Under the pieces are notes generated by a model. That model worked only from the letters and a program-made list of their open reading frames with translations, was not told the DNA's origin and ran no database searches. A DNA stretch of 64,000 nucleotides from Panagrolaimus kolymaensis (Eukaryota; Nematoda; Chromadorea; Rhabditida; Panagrolaimidae), in assembly GCA_028622995.1 (NCBI GenBank), contig JAJQJQ010000002.1, positions 9,734,001-9,798,000 of the forward strand. The letters run 5' to 3'. Made by a program: the position numbers and the translations under genes. Below, piece by piece: positions 12,358 through 24,300 of the stretch. Each line of letters starts with the position of its first letter. The stretch's first letter is position 1.

Positions 12358-12360
12358 GGG

Positions 12361-12506
12361 ATTGTTGTGGGGAAGAAGCAAAACTTATGAAATGCTCAAA
12401 GTGTTTGATGGCAAAATTTTGCTCAAAAGAATGCCAAAAAATTGATTGGAATGAATTTAATCATAAAAAAGTATGCAAACATCTCAAAACTTATTCAATT
12501 TTTTAG
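12361..12506 (+). pseudogene. Stranded MYND-finger exon of copy 3
   Basis: The segment reads CCGEEAKLMKCSKCLMAKFC, then SKECQKIDWNEFNHKKVC, and stops at 12504-12506. The cysteine and histidine spacing (CxxC, CxxxC, HxxxC) matches the MYND finger that ends copy 5. It continues the frame broken at 10164 once the insertion is removed. MYND fingers bind proline-containing peptides in partner proteins. It is unlikely to be expressed unless the 2.2-kb insertion is spliced out. Confidence 0.85.
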
Positions 12507-12694
12507 TTAAAAGTTAAATTCAAAAAATATTTTAATCGAGGATGTTTAGCAAAGTTTTTTCATGGAACTTCAAAAAAACAAAGTAGAATATTTCGTCACT
12601 TTATTTTTTTTGTATTTGTTCATATTTATTTCTTCGACACTTATTTGTACTAAATTTTTTTTATCTTTAGTTATATTAGTTTTTAATATTATGT

Positions 12695-12868
12695 AATGGA
12701 TTTTAAAGAAAAAATATTTGCAACTTTTTTTGAAGCTTTGCCAATCCTTCGGGATATTTAAGGTTTTTGGAAATGTAATTAATCAAGACAAAGGAGTAGA
12801 AAAATTTTGACTTCGATGTAAATTAAAATTTGTTGGAGTTTTTTAACGAAACCTGGCAGAGCAAACAT
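12695..12868 (-). pseudogene. Degenerate F-box-like fragment (copy of gene at 42742)
   Basis: Read on the minus strand from ATG at 12868, the DNA aligns with the first 200 bases of the gene at 42742. Both share a TTTCAAATTTTCTAAA-like leader, TGCTCTGCCA, and later CCCGAAGGATTGG with AAGCTTCAAAAAA. The frame is broken more than once: TAA follows 29 codons, and NYISKNLKYPEGLAKLQKK is in another frame. It lies downstream of the minus-strand gene at 13246, mirroring the e-f pair at 41.5-43.6 kb. Confidence 0.7.
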
Positions 12869-12924
12869 ATTTAGAAAATTTGGAATAAAAAAGTCTATTT
12901 TTTGGAGTGAAAAAAGTAATTTTT

Positions 12925-13072
12925 TAAGAAAATTTTAAAGCTATTGACAATGTGAAAGGAAAAAAACTCATGGGATGTCGTCAAGTGTTTTTCATTTTTT
13001 GCCTATATTTTTATTTATCCTTGGAGGTTTCTCAATATTTTTCGATTCAAGCGTTTTTAGTTTTTGTCTTTC
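12925..13072 (-). repeat. Spacer repeated in inverted form at 42535-42688
   Basis: The noncoding block containing CTCATGGGATGTCGTCAAGTG matches the reverse complement of 42535-42688, with CTCATGGGATATCGTCAAGTG. It lies between two F-box-like sequences at both places. It therefore marks duplication of a whole gene-spacer-gene unit in opposite orientation. Confidence 0.75.
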
Positions 13073-13245
13073 TTTTTTTCATCCTGAAGGTTACTTGGTT
13101 TTAGGATTTATAATAAGCAATTTTGTATTATAATATATAATATAGAAATAATAACAAAAGAAAAGAAGTTTATAAATAATTGTAAGAAAAAGAAAATGCA
13201 ATTAGCATAGTTATTAGCAATTTTACAATGAAATCAATCACCATT

Positions 13246-13782
13246 TTAAACAGTAATAATTTGGTAAATACCAGCTTTTGCAAGAATTCGATCACTTGAA
13301 ACCAATTCTTCAAGACTATCATAAATATTAACTTTGTTTAGCCATAATGAAATTATTTTCCCGCCGTTTAAAAGAAAATCAAATTCAGCTAATTTTAAAC
13401 TTTGGTTAAAAATTTCTAATTGTTTAAGATTGCATCGATAAATGTTTGATAAAACGTTTCCTTCTCGAAAAATTGAAAATCTTAAAGTTGGCCAATATTT
13501 GATACCTTTTAATGGAAAATAGACACGATAATAACTATTTTTAGAATAATTAAAGTTACTGGACAATGTACTACCAAAATCGTATATAATGGGAACATCA
13601 ATAACAATAATTTTATTTTTAGCGAAGATATATTTGCAAGTTTTTTGAAGTTTTTGAAGGCCATCAGAAGAGATTGGATTTTGAGTAACATAATTAATTA
13701 TTCCAAATGGAAGCGAAAAAGATTGACGACGATGAGAAATAAAAACTTTTGAAACAGAACTTTCATAATCGCTCGCACTCAT
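13246..13782 (-). pseudogene. F-box-like family member a, C-terminally truncated
   Basis: The start is the internal ATG giving MSASDYESS. The family block FSLPFGIINYVTQNPISSDG, then LQKLQKTCKYIFAKNKI, follows. This is an F-box-like amphipathic helix pair; F-box proteins link substrates to SCF ubiquitin ligases. IYRCNLKQLEIFNQSLKLAE and the leucine-rich tail lines match members at 41524 and 42742. The frame ends at KAGIYQIITV, about 100 residues before the family's usual end, where others continue with FxYxCENE. It may be a truncated but expressed protein; I favour a pseudogene. Confidence 0.65.
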
Positions 13783-14681
13783 TTTTTCCCGTAGTAACAA
13801 AATGAGAGAGATGAAGATAAATAATGAATGTAAAGAAATAATGAAATATTAAAAGCTTAATAGACTTTTTGTTTACCAATTATCGTATTTTTGAAGAGGT
13901 TGAAGGAGTAGGTGACTAAGTATGTTTCACAAAGCTTTTCTATGTGAGAGGTCAGTTTCTATGCAAATTCAAGATAATGGCTTTATAATGATTTGCAACA
14001 ACATATTTTTATCGATTTTTTTATTTTAATAATTATTTTGCTTGTAAATAACATATACCGAATAATTAAAAAAGATAATGGAAAAAAATGACTGATTTCA
14101 CTCGCAAGTTTAAGTGCAATATAATAAAGTTAAAGTTGCAATGTTTTAAAAAAAGGAAAAGAAAAAAAACTGGAATTGAAGGAATTTTTTCACTTTTAAA
14201 TAAAATGTGTGTTCCCTTTTAGTGTTCTTCTTGCAAAGACAACATCAACTAAAAAAATGCCTCTTTTTTTTTTACTTCTTCACACTTGTCAATAAATAAA
14301 ATATTCTTGCCCCATTCCGTTGCCAGCTGTCGTTGTTGTTCATCTTTAATTCATTTACCTTTGGCTGGCCATTTTTATTCTTTTTTTAACTTGTTTTTTC
14401 TTTTATGTCGTTCAGCCACAAATGCAACAAAAAGAAAAAGAAAAAAACAACTCAAATTTGTTAGTTGTGTTGCAAATAAAAGTAACCATATGAAATTTCC
14501 TTCTTTCCATTTTAACTTTGAAATCAAAAAAGTTTTATAGAATATAAAATTGAATTGCATTTTTTTATTCCCAAATCTTTTTTACACTTTTTTTTCGCGA
14601 ATTTTTTTTGGATATCTTTATTAATCAACTTATTTAAGCTTTTTTTTAGCTGAAACTGTTTTCTTATATTTTTTTGCTAGC
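13783..14681. other. intergenic, divergent upstream regions
   Basis: The spacer lies between minus-strand F-box-like a and plus-strand HEPN copy 4. It is AT-rich with long T runs. The strand ends TTTTTTTGCTAG immediately before the copy 4 ATG, which would suit a trans-splice acceptor. No other element was recognised. Confidence 0.4.
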
Positions 14682-17600
14682 ATGACGGAGGAGGCTCAAC
14701 AACCCAATCTTAAGGAGTAAGAAATATTTGAACTTTAAAAAAAGATTATATTCGTTTGTAAGAATTATATTTATTTTTACAGATATCTCAACAATTCTCG
14801 AATCCATTGTTTCTTAAATAAAGGTCGTAAAAAAATGCATGAAATTTTTCGAAATCGATGGTCCATTTATAGAAAACTTGATAGCCCAAATGAAAAAAGT
14901 GAATGGGGGGATGGAGAAAAATGTGGTAAAATTATTGCAGAATTATGTGCTTCGTCCATTGGCCGTGACTTTGAAGAAAAATTAAAAATTGGAAAAATAG
15001 AATTATGGGATATTACTTTAACCAAAATAGGTATTAAGCATATTTCTGACGAACTTTTATATTGTCACGGTATTAAAAAGAATAAACAAGAAGATAATTT
15101 TATTTATGATATCAATAGAGTAAGAAATGCAGTGGATCATGGAAGTAAATAAATTTTATATATTATTTTTGATGGTTTCAACTAGTCTTGCTTTTTTTCT
15201 TCTTCAGATTATCAAATATCTGATGACACTTATAAAATGTATTGTGACCAACTTACAGACATTTTGATTAAAGCTGGCGATGACCCAGATGAAATTGAAG
15301 CTTTTAAAAAAAGTTTGTTGGAGCAACAATTAAATGTTTCTGAAATTGTCGATGAAAAAGCAATTTTTGTTAAACTTTTAAAAGAAGGAGACGAATTATT
15401 GAAAGCAAGTAAAAAATAAAATTGTCACGAAATCATAATAGTATTTTTTTAGAAAAACGACTTTAATGATGCCATTGAAAAATATTCTGAAGCTTTGGAT
15501 ATTTCTGGGATTTTACCTGACAACTTGGCCATTGTTTATTCAAATCGAAGCCTAGCTCGTCTGGAACTTAATACTTCAGATTCATTGATTTTGGCTGAAA
15601 GAGATGCAAAATTTGCCATTCAACTTTCTCCGTTTTATTCGAATGGACATTATCATTTAGCTAAAATTTATATTAAACTTCAAAAATGGTCAGAAGCGGA
15701 AAGTGAATTAAAGAGCGCTTTATCTATAGATGATGACTTTAAAGAAACTAGGGATGATTTAAGTTTTGTTACAAGTAAAGTAAGTATATATTACAAAAAA
15801 TGGAGAAAAGAACAAATTTTTCAATAAAAAAATTGTATTTTAGATTGGAATTATGTCTAATCATGATCACATTAATCCCGCCTTACAACAACCAACTATT
15901 GAGGAAATTAAAAATACAATAAAGCTTCAAACAAACTTACCCGAAACTTTTATAAACCAAATGTATCAAGCATTATTGAAAACTGATAACGTTTTAAAAG
16001 GATATAAATTTACTGATGAAAATCCACCAAATTATGAAGAAGCTGCAAAATGTTATGCTAAAGCTGCTAATGATGGAGATCCATTGGGAATGTGTCATCT
16101 AGGTTATTTATTTTATGAAGGAAAAGGAGTTAAACGAGATTATAAACAAGCGTTATTTTGGTATAAAAGAGCTGCAAATACAAAATTAGATTCTGGAACT
16201 GAAGTAAGTAATTTCGAATAAATGTAAAAACTATATATTCAAAAAAATTAGATGGGAACTGGAATCCCAGAAGCACAATGTAACCTCGCTTTAATGTATA
16301 TGGATGGAATCGGGGTTAAAAAAGATTATAGCGAAGCTTCAGAATGGTATAGAAAAGCCGCTCACAATGGTGATGGTGGATCAGCAAATAATTTGGGTGT
16401 TTTATATCAACGAGGCCAAGGAGTAGAAAAATCTCCAATAAAAGCTTACGAATATTTTTATTTATCAGCAAAATTAGGGGCAACTCATGGAATGATAAAT
16501 TTAGCTAAATGCTATTTTAACGCTGAAGGTACCGGATCTGTAATGCCAACGGAAGATGACATCGATGAAGGTAAACTCTAATTTCGATAAATGCTATGAA
16601 TAATTATATAATATTTTTTAATTTTTGAGGTATAAAATGGTTACGAATAGCCAGCAAAATGGGTGATTTGAATGCAATTCATGAACTAGAAAGGCATGAA
16701 CAATTATCCCCGAAGATACATGTTGATGAATTGATTGATCATTTGACTACGTTTATAAAGGGAAATATGTCTAATCCACTTGATCAGGACCAATTCGGAA
16801 AGCCAATCAAAGTAAGATACATTTTTAAAAAAATATTTCTTAATTAAAGAATATAGGAAATGGCAAAGAATGGTTCAAAAACAGCAGTAAAATTAGTTGA
16901 AATTTGGAACCATATGGATTCGACGATGGATGCTTTTAAAAATGGAAATCACGCGGAAGGAATTTCCTCGCTATCAAAAGCCATTCGCTTGGATAATCAA
17001 ATTGTGAAAATCCCAGAACTTTTAACGCTTGTTATCGAAGTAAGAATTCGCCATACCAAATTTATCATGAAAAGTTTTTATTTAGAAATGGTTTAAAACT
17101 CACCCCGATGATCTGGATGCCATTACTTGCAACATGCAACTTAACCCAATACAAATGTTAGAAAAGATCGAAGAAATATTGAAAAAATTTTCAAAGGATG
17201 AATATTTTCTTGAAATGCAACTCTATAATCTTCTTTCTAATGGGAAAAAGAAAGAAGCGGTCACTTTAATTCTTAGTATTATAAAGGTAAATTGTTTTTC
17301 TTATTTTTAAATTTATGATTTAAATATTTTTCAGATTTATCCAAAATCCCTTTGTTTTTTGTATTTACGAGGAATTGTTGCATGTTCACAAGAACAGCAA
17401 ACAGACAGCATTGTTTTTGCGTTCGATGCCTTTCTTGCCGCTGCACCAGCTGATCATGAAAATGTTCCATCTGCTCATTATAATAAAGCTTTATATTATC
17501 TTGTAACCAAAAAAGATGATTTAAAGTTTTTTGAATCCTATGAAACTGGTTTAGAAAGTGAAAAGAATCAATTACCTTGCTTCTTACCATATGAATTCGC

Positions 17601-17940
17601 CGCAAAAAAATTATTAGAAAAAAGTTATCAAATAAAAAATATAGAAATTCAACGAATGGCATGTTATTCAGATGCAGAGCTCGATTTACCTTCCACATCA
17701 TTTTCATCAATTATATCTTTGAGTCCTACAGATTTAATATTGCTCAACCCAGATTTGATTCAATCAGCGCCTCAATTTTTGAATCCAACATCATTGATTG
17801 ATACACCCGACGATTCAGAGGAAGAAGAAAATGTAGTACCTGAAGAATTACCATTGGTTCCACAAAGGATAAATCTTAATTTTTATGCTTTTGCTGTTGT
17901 AATCTTAGCCTTTTTAATTGCATTCTTTTATATTTTTTGA
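14682..17940 (+). CDS. HEPN-TPR-Sel1 protein, copy 4, with tail anchor in place of MYND
   Basis: MTEEAQQPNLKE (14682) splices to YLNNSRIHCFLNKGRKK. The HEPN-like domain ends RNAVDHG. A helical module (YCDQLTDILIKAGDDPDEIE) follows; its exon ends at a GC donor (AAA|GCAAGT, 15405), without which the frame stops at once. TPRs (15450-15780), Sel1 repeats (FYEGKGVKRDYKQAL, YMDGIGVKKDYSEA, YQRGQGVEKSPIKAY) and further helical repeats continue to about 17630. The OB-like segment and MYND finger of copy 5 are absent. Instead there is a Ser/Pro/acidic linker, then a final hydrophobic stretch (FYAFAVVILAFLIAFFYIF) ending two bases before the TGA. This arrangement predicts a tail-anchored membrane protein with its HEPN and repeats in the cytosol. 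An AATAAA follows at about 17945. Confidence 0.85.
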
Positions 17941-18324
17941 ACTCAATAAATTACATAAAAAGTTAGAAATTTTCATTCTCTTTACACAACAATAAAAAAA
18001 ATACATTTTCATAAAAATATTGGATTCTTGCAAGGAAAATTTTTTAAAGAAATACTTTGTTCATAACGAGGTCGGAAAACAAAAAATATTATTGAAACAA
18101 TACTTTATTTTTTATTTTTGTTCAAAAGAAAATATAGTCTCAGAGTTGTGAAGAATGCCCTTAATATATTTTTTGTTTTTGTAATAATTTATTTTTCGGG
18201 TACTAGCAATAAGTATTCATTTTAGTCGTTAGTATGTTAACCGAATAGTTTTTGTGAGCTTGGGATTATTAATTAATAAGGAATTAACCCTATTTTTTTT
18301 TTTTTTTGCTTGATCTCACAAGAA

Positions 18325-19418
18325 ATGGCTACCTTGTCTGTATTATCATGCAAATATGATGGTGTAAGTTTTAAAAAGCGAAATTTAAAAAATAATTAAG
18401 TCCAAATTTCTTTAGGAACATCTTATTGCCAAATTAAAAGTTGAAGTTTTGGATATTAAAGCACAAGAAATTTGGTCCAAAAGGAGTTTGTTTATATTTA
18501 ATTTTAATTAAACATATTAGCACGGTATAATTTTTTAGGAACTAATCTTTACAGTAATGTAATCACCCTTTTCACTCCTATCAACAATATCCCTTATAAA
18601 TACTGTGTGCGTTTTTATCGAAATGATGATGAATATATTGTCGTAAGCTACAATACCGATAAAAGAATATGTAAAAAAATAGAATTAAACTAAGAAAATT
18701 ATTTACAAAAATAACAAATTTTTCAGGTAGTATTTATCATTCTGATTTGAAGAATCCAAATGATTACGTGAAAGAATTTGAAATCATTGAAAATATTTTA
18801 AAAATGGATGCTGACGAAAGAAACGATTTAGCAGAAGATTTGCGTCAAAATTCACAATTCACAATTAATTGTAAAGCCAAAACTTTTACGGTAAGCTAGC
18901 TTTCTTCTCCAATATTGGATTACAATTTTTTTTAATTTTGTAGGTAAATAAAGCCATTTTGCAAGCTCGTTCTCCAGTTTTTTGTGCGATGATTTCAAAC
19001 AATTTCAAAGAGGGAAAAGAAAGTAGAGTTGGGATTGATGATTTTGAACCTGAAATAGTTGAAAAAATGATTGAATTTTGTGAAACTGATAACGTTAAAG
19101 AAAACAAAGGTCATGAAGTTGAACTTTATAAAATTGCAGGAAAATATCAAATTGAAAGTTTTATGGTAAAATTAGTTATTAAATTTAATTTATTAATTAA
19201 AAAATTTTTCAATTTTCCAGATTTATACTCGTGAATTACTAAAGTTTATCATTACATTCGAAAACTCTTGTGAACTTTTGAAGTTTGCGCAAATGCACGT
19301 TGACAGCAAACTAGAAGAATTTCTTCTTTCATGGATTCGTCCAAATATTCAACACATTCGAAAAACTCAAGGATTTCTTGCTTTCAGCAACGATGAAATT
19401 GCTGAAATTTTCCGTTAA
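18325..19418 (+). CDS. BTB/POZ domain protein
   Basis: MATLSVLSCKYD begins at 18325. Several short exons give a beta-rich N-terminal region (YKYCVRFYRNDDEYIVVSYN) that may be a diverged MATH-like domain. The BTB core follows: FTVNKAILQARSPVFCAMIS, FEPEIVEKMIEFCETD, and HEVELYKIAGKYQIESFM. The last exon (ELLKFIITFENSCELLKFAQ ... FSNDEIAEIFR) ends at TAA 19418. BTB proteins dimerise and recruit cullin-3 ubiquitin ligases or transcription regulators; which applies is not evident here. The start gives the longest frame joining all exons. A truncated relative lies on the minus strand at 43947-44336. Confidence 0.8.
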
Positions 19419-21373
19419 AGTTAGATTTCTCCCTTCTTTTTTCTTTTTTATGCTTATCCAAAAAAATATTTTCTCATTTGATCAGTTTTGTTGCATGCAA
19501 ACATTTTTCAATAAATAAAAAAAAATTTCAAAAATCAAAAGCATTGTTTATCAAAAAAAGTTTTCAATAAGCAAAAAACCTAATTTTTTTTCATTAAAAA
19601 AAGGAAGATGAAAAAAGAAAGTTGCAAAAGAAGGAAGCAAAAATTCATTATAAAACCTTTACTATTATTATCGGATAAAAAATAAATATGGATATTCCAC
19701 ATTTCAAAACTTTCGCGGTATTTATGAAATAACAAATTCAATAATAAAAATTAATAATTACAAAAAAAATTTGATCAAAATGCAAAGTTTAAAATTAAAA
19801 CTTAAAATTTATAGGCCTTTTGCAATCTTTAATTATTTTTTTCTATCAACAAGGATGTACATATTTTTTTTGCCTGCCTATTTTGGGGGGAAGAATATTC
19901 GATCTATGGTTTATCGCACGCCTGCTGGCTAATTTTAAGACAAATTTTGCCCTGCCGATTTTGGAAACCATAAATAGTGATCGCGCAAAAAAAAGTTCTA
20001 TTTTTTGGTTTCCAAAAAAATAAAGAAAATTATATTGAAACGAAACGAGATAGACGACGAATTGAAACAAAGATATCGAAGAAAAAAAAATCTAATTTTA
20101 ATTTACAAAGATAAAATCGCCTTTAAAAATAAAACTTAAAAAAGAGATAAAGTAAGGATTCACCATTTTTCAATGATTTTAGTTTTTTTAAGAAAAAAAA
20201 TGAAAGAAGCTAAACAATATTTTGTGAATGAAGAAAAACGATCAAAAGCCTTGGGAAGATGACTTTTAAAACAAAGAATATTTTGCGAAAAAAAGAAAAA
20301 GCCGAAAAAATGATATCCGCATTTTCTTTGCGCAAACAACAAAAAAAGAAAAATGAAAGAAAACAACCTTTGAAATGAAAATGTTATCTACCGTAAATCT
20401 TGGGAAAGAACAGAGACAAAAAAAATTAAGAAAATGGAAACAAAGCTTGCAAAAAAAGTCAAAAATAAAACTGAAAATAAGAATCTTTTTTAAATTTATA
20501 AAAAAAACTAAATTTACCTGGAATAAATAAAATAAAACTTTGAGAGAAAATGAAGAGGCATGAATAAAAAAAAATGTAGGAACATGATTTACTTCAAAGA
20601 AAGATGTTTAAAAAATGATTGTAATTTACAAACGCAAACTATTTTTTAAAGGAATAAGGAAAAAATAAACAAAAGTGTCGCCCTCCAAAATTTAATACAA
20701 AAATAAAACAAATTTCAAGGAAAACTCATTTTTCTAACAAAAAAACTTACACCATTTTTTAAAATATTTTTATTTTTCAAAAAAAGTAAATAATTAAGGC
20801 AATATTCAAACACTACAAACAAAAAAGTTGCAGTGGCATTGCTAGAAATTGGATGAGCATGAGTTAATCTTGCTTCTTGTTTAATTTAAATCTCGTATTT
20901 TGGAGACAAAGAAAAAATATATACAAGGATTGAAAAATTGTCTGATAATTTAAAAACACTTTCAAATAAACAGATTTTGATTTTACATAAAATATTTTTT
21001 TTGTTCTTACTTTCCTCGACTATTTTTAGCAATCAATAGCCAAAGGTAAAATTCTTATCAATTAATCATAAATACATATTTTCTCAAGTTAATCTTTATT
21101 CTTGTTTTTTTATTGTACAAAAATTTTATAGTGCAAAAAAAGTTTTCCAAAGAGCTTTGAAATTTTTTAAAATTATTTTAGAAGAAATTTTAAGGTTTAT
21201 TAATTGCTTAACAAATTTAGGATTACACACGGATACTTTAAGAAGTTTAAAAAATATAAGCTAAAATCATATTGAAATTAAAGCACTTGAAAAAAGTTTA
21301 AAGCTAAGAAAAAAGAGTGTTATTGTATTTTTAAAAGATAGGGTAGGAGATAAACACAATAAAAATATAAAGT
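19419..21373. other. intergenic with repeat blocks shared with 25.4-26.0 kb
   Basis: This is a gene-free 1.95-kb stretch. Blocks 19850-20010 and 20026-20405 have relatives at 25430-25985. Remaining sequence is AT-rich with no coding similarity that I recognise. Confidence 0.5.
19850..20405. repeat. Composite noncoding repeat, partner at 25430-25985
   Basis: Two parts match the far side of copy 5. Block 20026-20405 is a direct repeat of parts of 25430-25985, sharing GAAACGAAACGAGATAGACG and ATGATATCCGCATTTTCTTT. Block 19850-20010 matches 25610-25780 as the reverse complement, sharing GAATATTCGATCTATGG. The different orientations of adjacent blocks show rearrangement after or during duplication. 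No coding potential is evident. Confidence 0.8.
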
Positions 21374-24300
21374 TCATGAATTGACAGCGGTGGAATATTT
21401 TTTGAGATGTTTGCAAACATCTTTGTGATTGAATTGAATCCAATCAAATTTTTGGCATTCTTTCGAGCAATAAGAAGCCATCAAACAAATTGAGCATTGC
21501 ATCGTTTTTGCTTCTTTGCCGCAACAATAACATCGATTTTCAGTTGAGGAATTGTCTAAAATATTTATTTATTGTTTTATAAACTTTAAAGCTGTTTAAG
21601 TTTTTGTCAAAATGGTATATTCTTACCCAAAGTAATGAATGCAGGACTTTCAACTCGAATAGCTATTTGTCCATCTGCAGCTTGTCTCAAATATGGATTA
21701 ATTATGGAAATCATAGTATTTGGGCGGAAAGTTTTCATGCATTCAATTTTATTGTCCATTTTTGGCCAATTATAAACAGCCATTCTAAAATTTATATTTT
21801 GTAAAAATGTTTCATTGAAAAATGATTTTGTTTACCTTTCAACATCACCATTTCCATCTTCGATAACTATTGCAACGCTAGACATGGTCAAAATCCAATC
21901 AATTATTCGAGCTTCCAAAACAAAACCTTCATAAACTTTATCTTTCGTTGGATCCATATCTTTCAAAAAGATGGGTTTTAAATTAGCCAATTTGGGTCTT
22001 GGAGGAATATTTGGTGGATTTTTAATGGTAAGATTAATGTCATATTTATTTGAGTTTGTTTCAATATTAATAAAAGCATCTCGATGTCGGGTCAATAAAA
22101 GCTTTCTTTTAGGATTAGAAAAAATGTGATCCATGTTAGTTTGGATTGGTGAAGGATTTACGACTAAAATAGCATTATTTTATTCTTGACTTGTATGAGT
22201 AAAGAAAAAAGGGATTACCTGTTGGGCCAACATCGCCAGGCTTTTTACCTCCATTTTTATGAATTTCATACATTTTTTCTAATGTATTTTTTAAAGGAAA
22301 TTGATATGGCAAAAAGCAAGGTAATTGTCTTTTTTCGCTTTCTAAACCAGCTTCATAACATTTAATAAATTTAGGGTTATCTTGTTTTAAGATATAATAT
22401 TGAGCTTTTCTATAATGACATGCAGGAACTTTATCATGATCGGAAGGAGCAATAGCAAGGAATTTGTCAAATGTTTTAATGGTTTCTTCAGTTTGATTAT
22501 CTTTCAATGTTAAAGCAACAGCGCGAATAAAAAGAAGACGAAGGGAATTTGGAAATTGCTGAAACAAAGAAATTTTTATAATTCATTGGTTTATTTTTTT
22601 TTTGAAAAATGAAAATACCTTTAATGAAATATCAGCTAATTTGAAGGCTTCATTGATGTCTTTAAGGACTATAAACCCACAAATACCTATTTCAAGCAAA
22701 AATTCATCATTTGGAAAATTTGCTATTTTATCCAAAACTATATCAAATCGCATGTTTTTTGAATTTAATTGTATAAAACATGTGACCGCATCAAGATCAT
22801 TGGGATGGGTTTTATATCTTTCCTATAAATATTAAATTTTCTATATTTTTTTTAGCCAGCAAAATTAAAAGTTACTTCGACGACTTTTCTTAATAATTCG
22901 GGAATTGTAACAATTTGGTGATCCAATCGAATGGCCTTTGCTAATCCCGCACAAACTCCAGCTGAATCATTTCTTTTAAATGCTTCTAAAGCGGCATTTA
23001 AGTTATTCCAAATTTCAAGAAGTTGTTGGGCAGTTTTTGAACCTTTCTTTGCAGCTTCCTAAATTCATAAAAAACTTATTTTAATTTTTTGTGATTAATT
23101 TAATTTTTACCTTAACAGCTTTTCCAAATTTTTCTTGATCCAACGGATTTGATTTTAAACTGGGGTCAGTGGAAAATAGCTTCATTAAAGATGAAATTGT
23201 ATAATCGGTTTGAGAAAGATTTTCACGTTCTTCTAACATTTTTGCAGCCATTAAGTCTCCTTTTGAAGCGGCAAATCGTAACCATTTTTTGCCTAAAAAA
23301 AGAAAATTGAAAGTTTTTTAACATAATCAATAGTTTTAAAACCTTCAGCAATATCATTTTCAGTAGGGATGGTAGAACCTGTGCCTTCAGCATTGAAATA
23401 ACTTAAAGCTAAATTTTGCATTCCTGGAGTATTTCCGCTTTCAGCTGCCATCTTGAAATATTGAAAAGCTTTGGAAAGCGATTTTGCAACACCTTGCCCA
23501 TTTTTATACATCATCCCAAGATTATTCGCAGATCCGCCATATCCATTCGTTACGGCTTTTTCATACCATTCTTTAGCTTGTTTTAAATCTTGTTTTACTC
23601 CTATGCCATCAGCATACATTAATCCAAGAGAATGCTGAGCTTCAGGAATACCGCTACCTTTCTGAAAAAAATATTTTTTAAATCTTTAATCATGTAAATC
23701 AATGTGCCTCCACTTACCATAAGATTATAAAGTGGCTTTGAATTAGCTGCCTTTTTAAACCAATAAAGTGCTAATTCAAAATCACGCTTTACACCTTTTC
23801 CATCTTTATATAATAAAGCTAAATTATACATTCCTCCAGGATTATTATTATTTGCTGCTTTTGCAAAATGTGCCACAGCTTTTTCGTAATCCTGGGCAAC
23901 TCCAGTTCCATCTCGATATTGATGACCTTTAATAATATCATTTAATTCTGGCGTATTTAAACCCATTTTATAAATATCCTTTGCTTGTTTTTCACTAATT
24001 CCCATTCGAATTTGAAGTTCTTTAAGCATTTCTTCCATTGACTTTGGTTGGATATCTGGATTTAAGGGATCATGTCGGGAGATAGATCCAATCTAAAATT
24101 AGATAAAAATCTAAGTATATTTTCTCAATTTTTTGATTTTTAAATTTCTATAAAACTAAACTACTTACTTTACATCGAATGAAACTTAATTCATCTCTTG
24201 CTTCTTTAGATGCTGGATTTAAAGCCAATGCTTGATGAAGCGATTCCTCAGCTGCATCCCATTCTTTCAGTTCAACTTGAGCTCTTCCTAATCGAAAATA

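Larger units (their letters stand above)
10165..12360. mobile_element. 2.2-kb nested insertion splitting the copy 3 MYND exon
   Basis: Comparison with copy 5 places this sequence exactly inside a conserved exon. The left flank ends AATGTCATT and the right flank resumes ATTGTTGTGGGG. Removing one ATT restores the MYND frame C-H-C-C-G, so ATT is a possible 3-base target duplication. The insert holds a long inverted-repeat element at its left end, a tRNA-like segment, and a GC-rich hairpin at its right end. I see no transposase. The outer ends are not inverted copies of each other, so it is more likely several insertions, or a non-TIR element, than one simple transposon. Confidence 0.7.

Noticed and set aside
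10165..12360. Whole insertion as a Helitron
   Set aside because: A hairpin near the right end is suggestive, but there is no 5' TC start, no CTRR end and no A|T insertion site.
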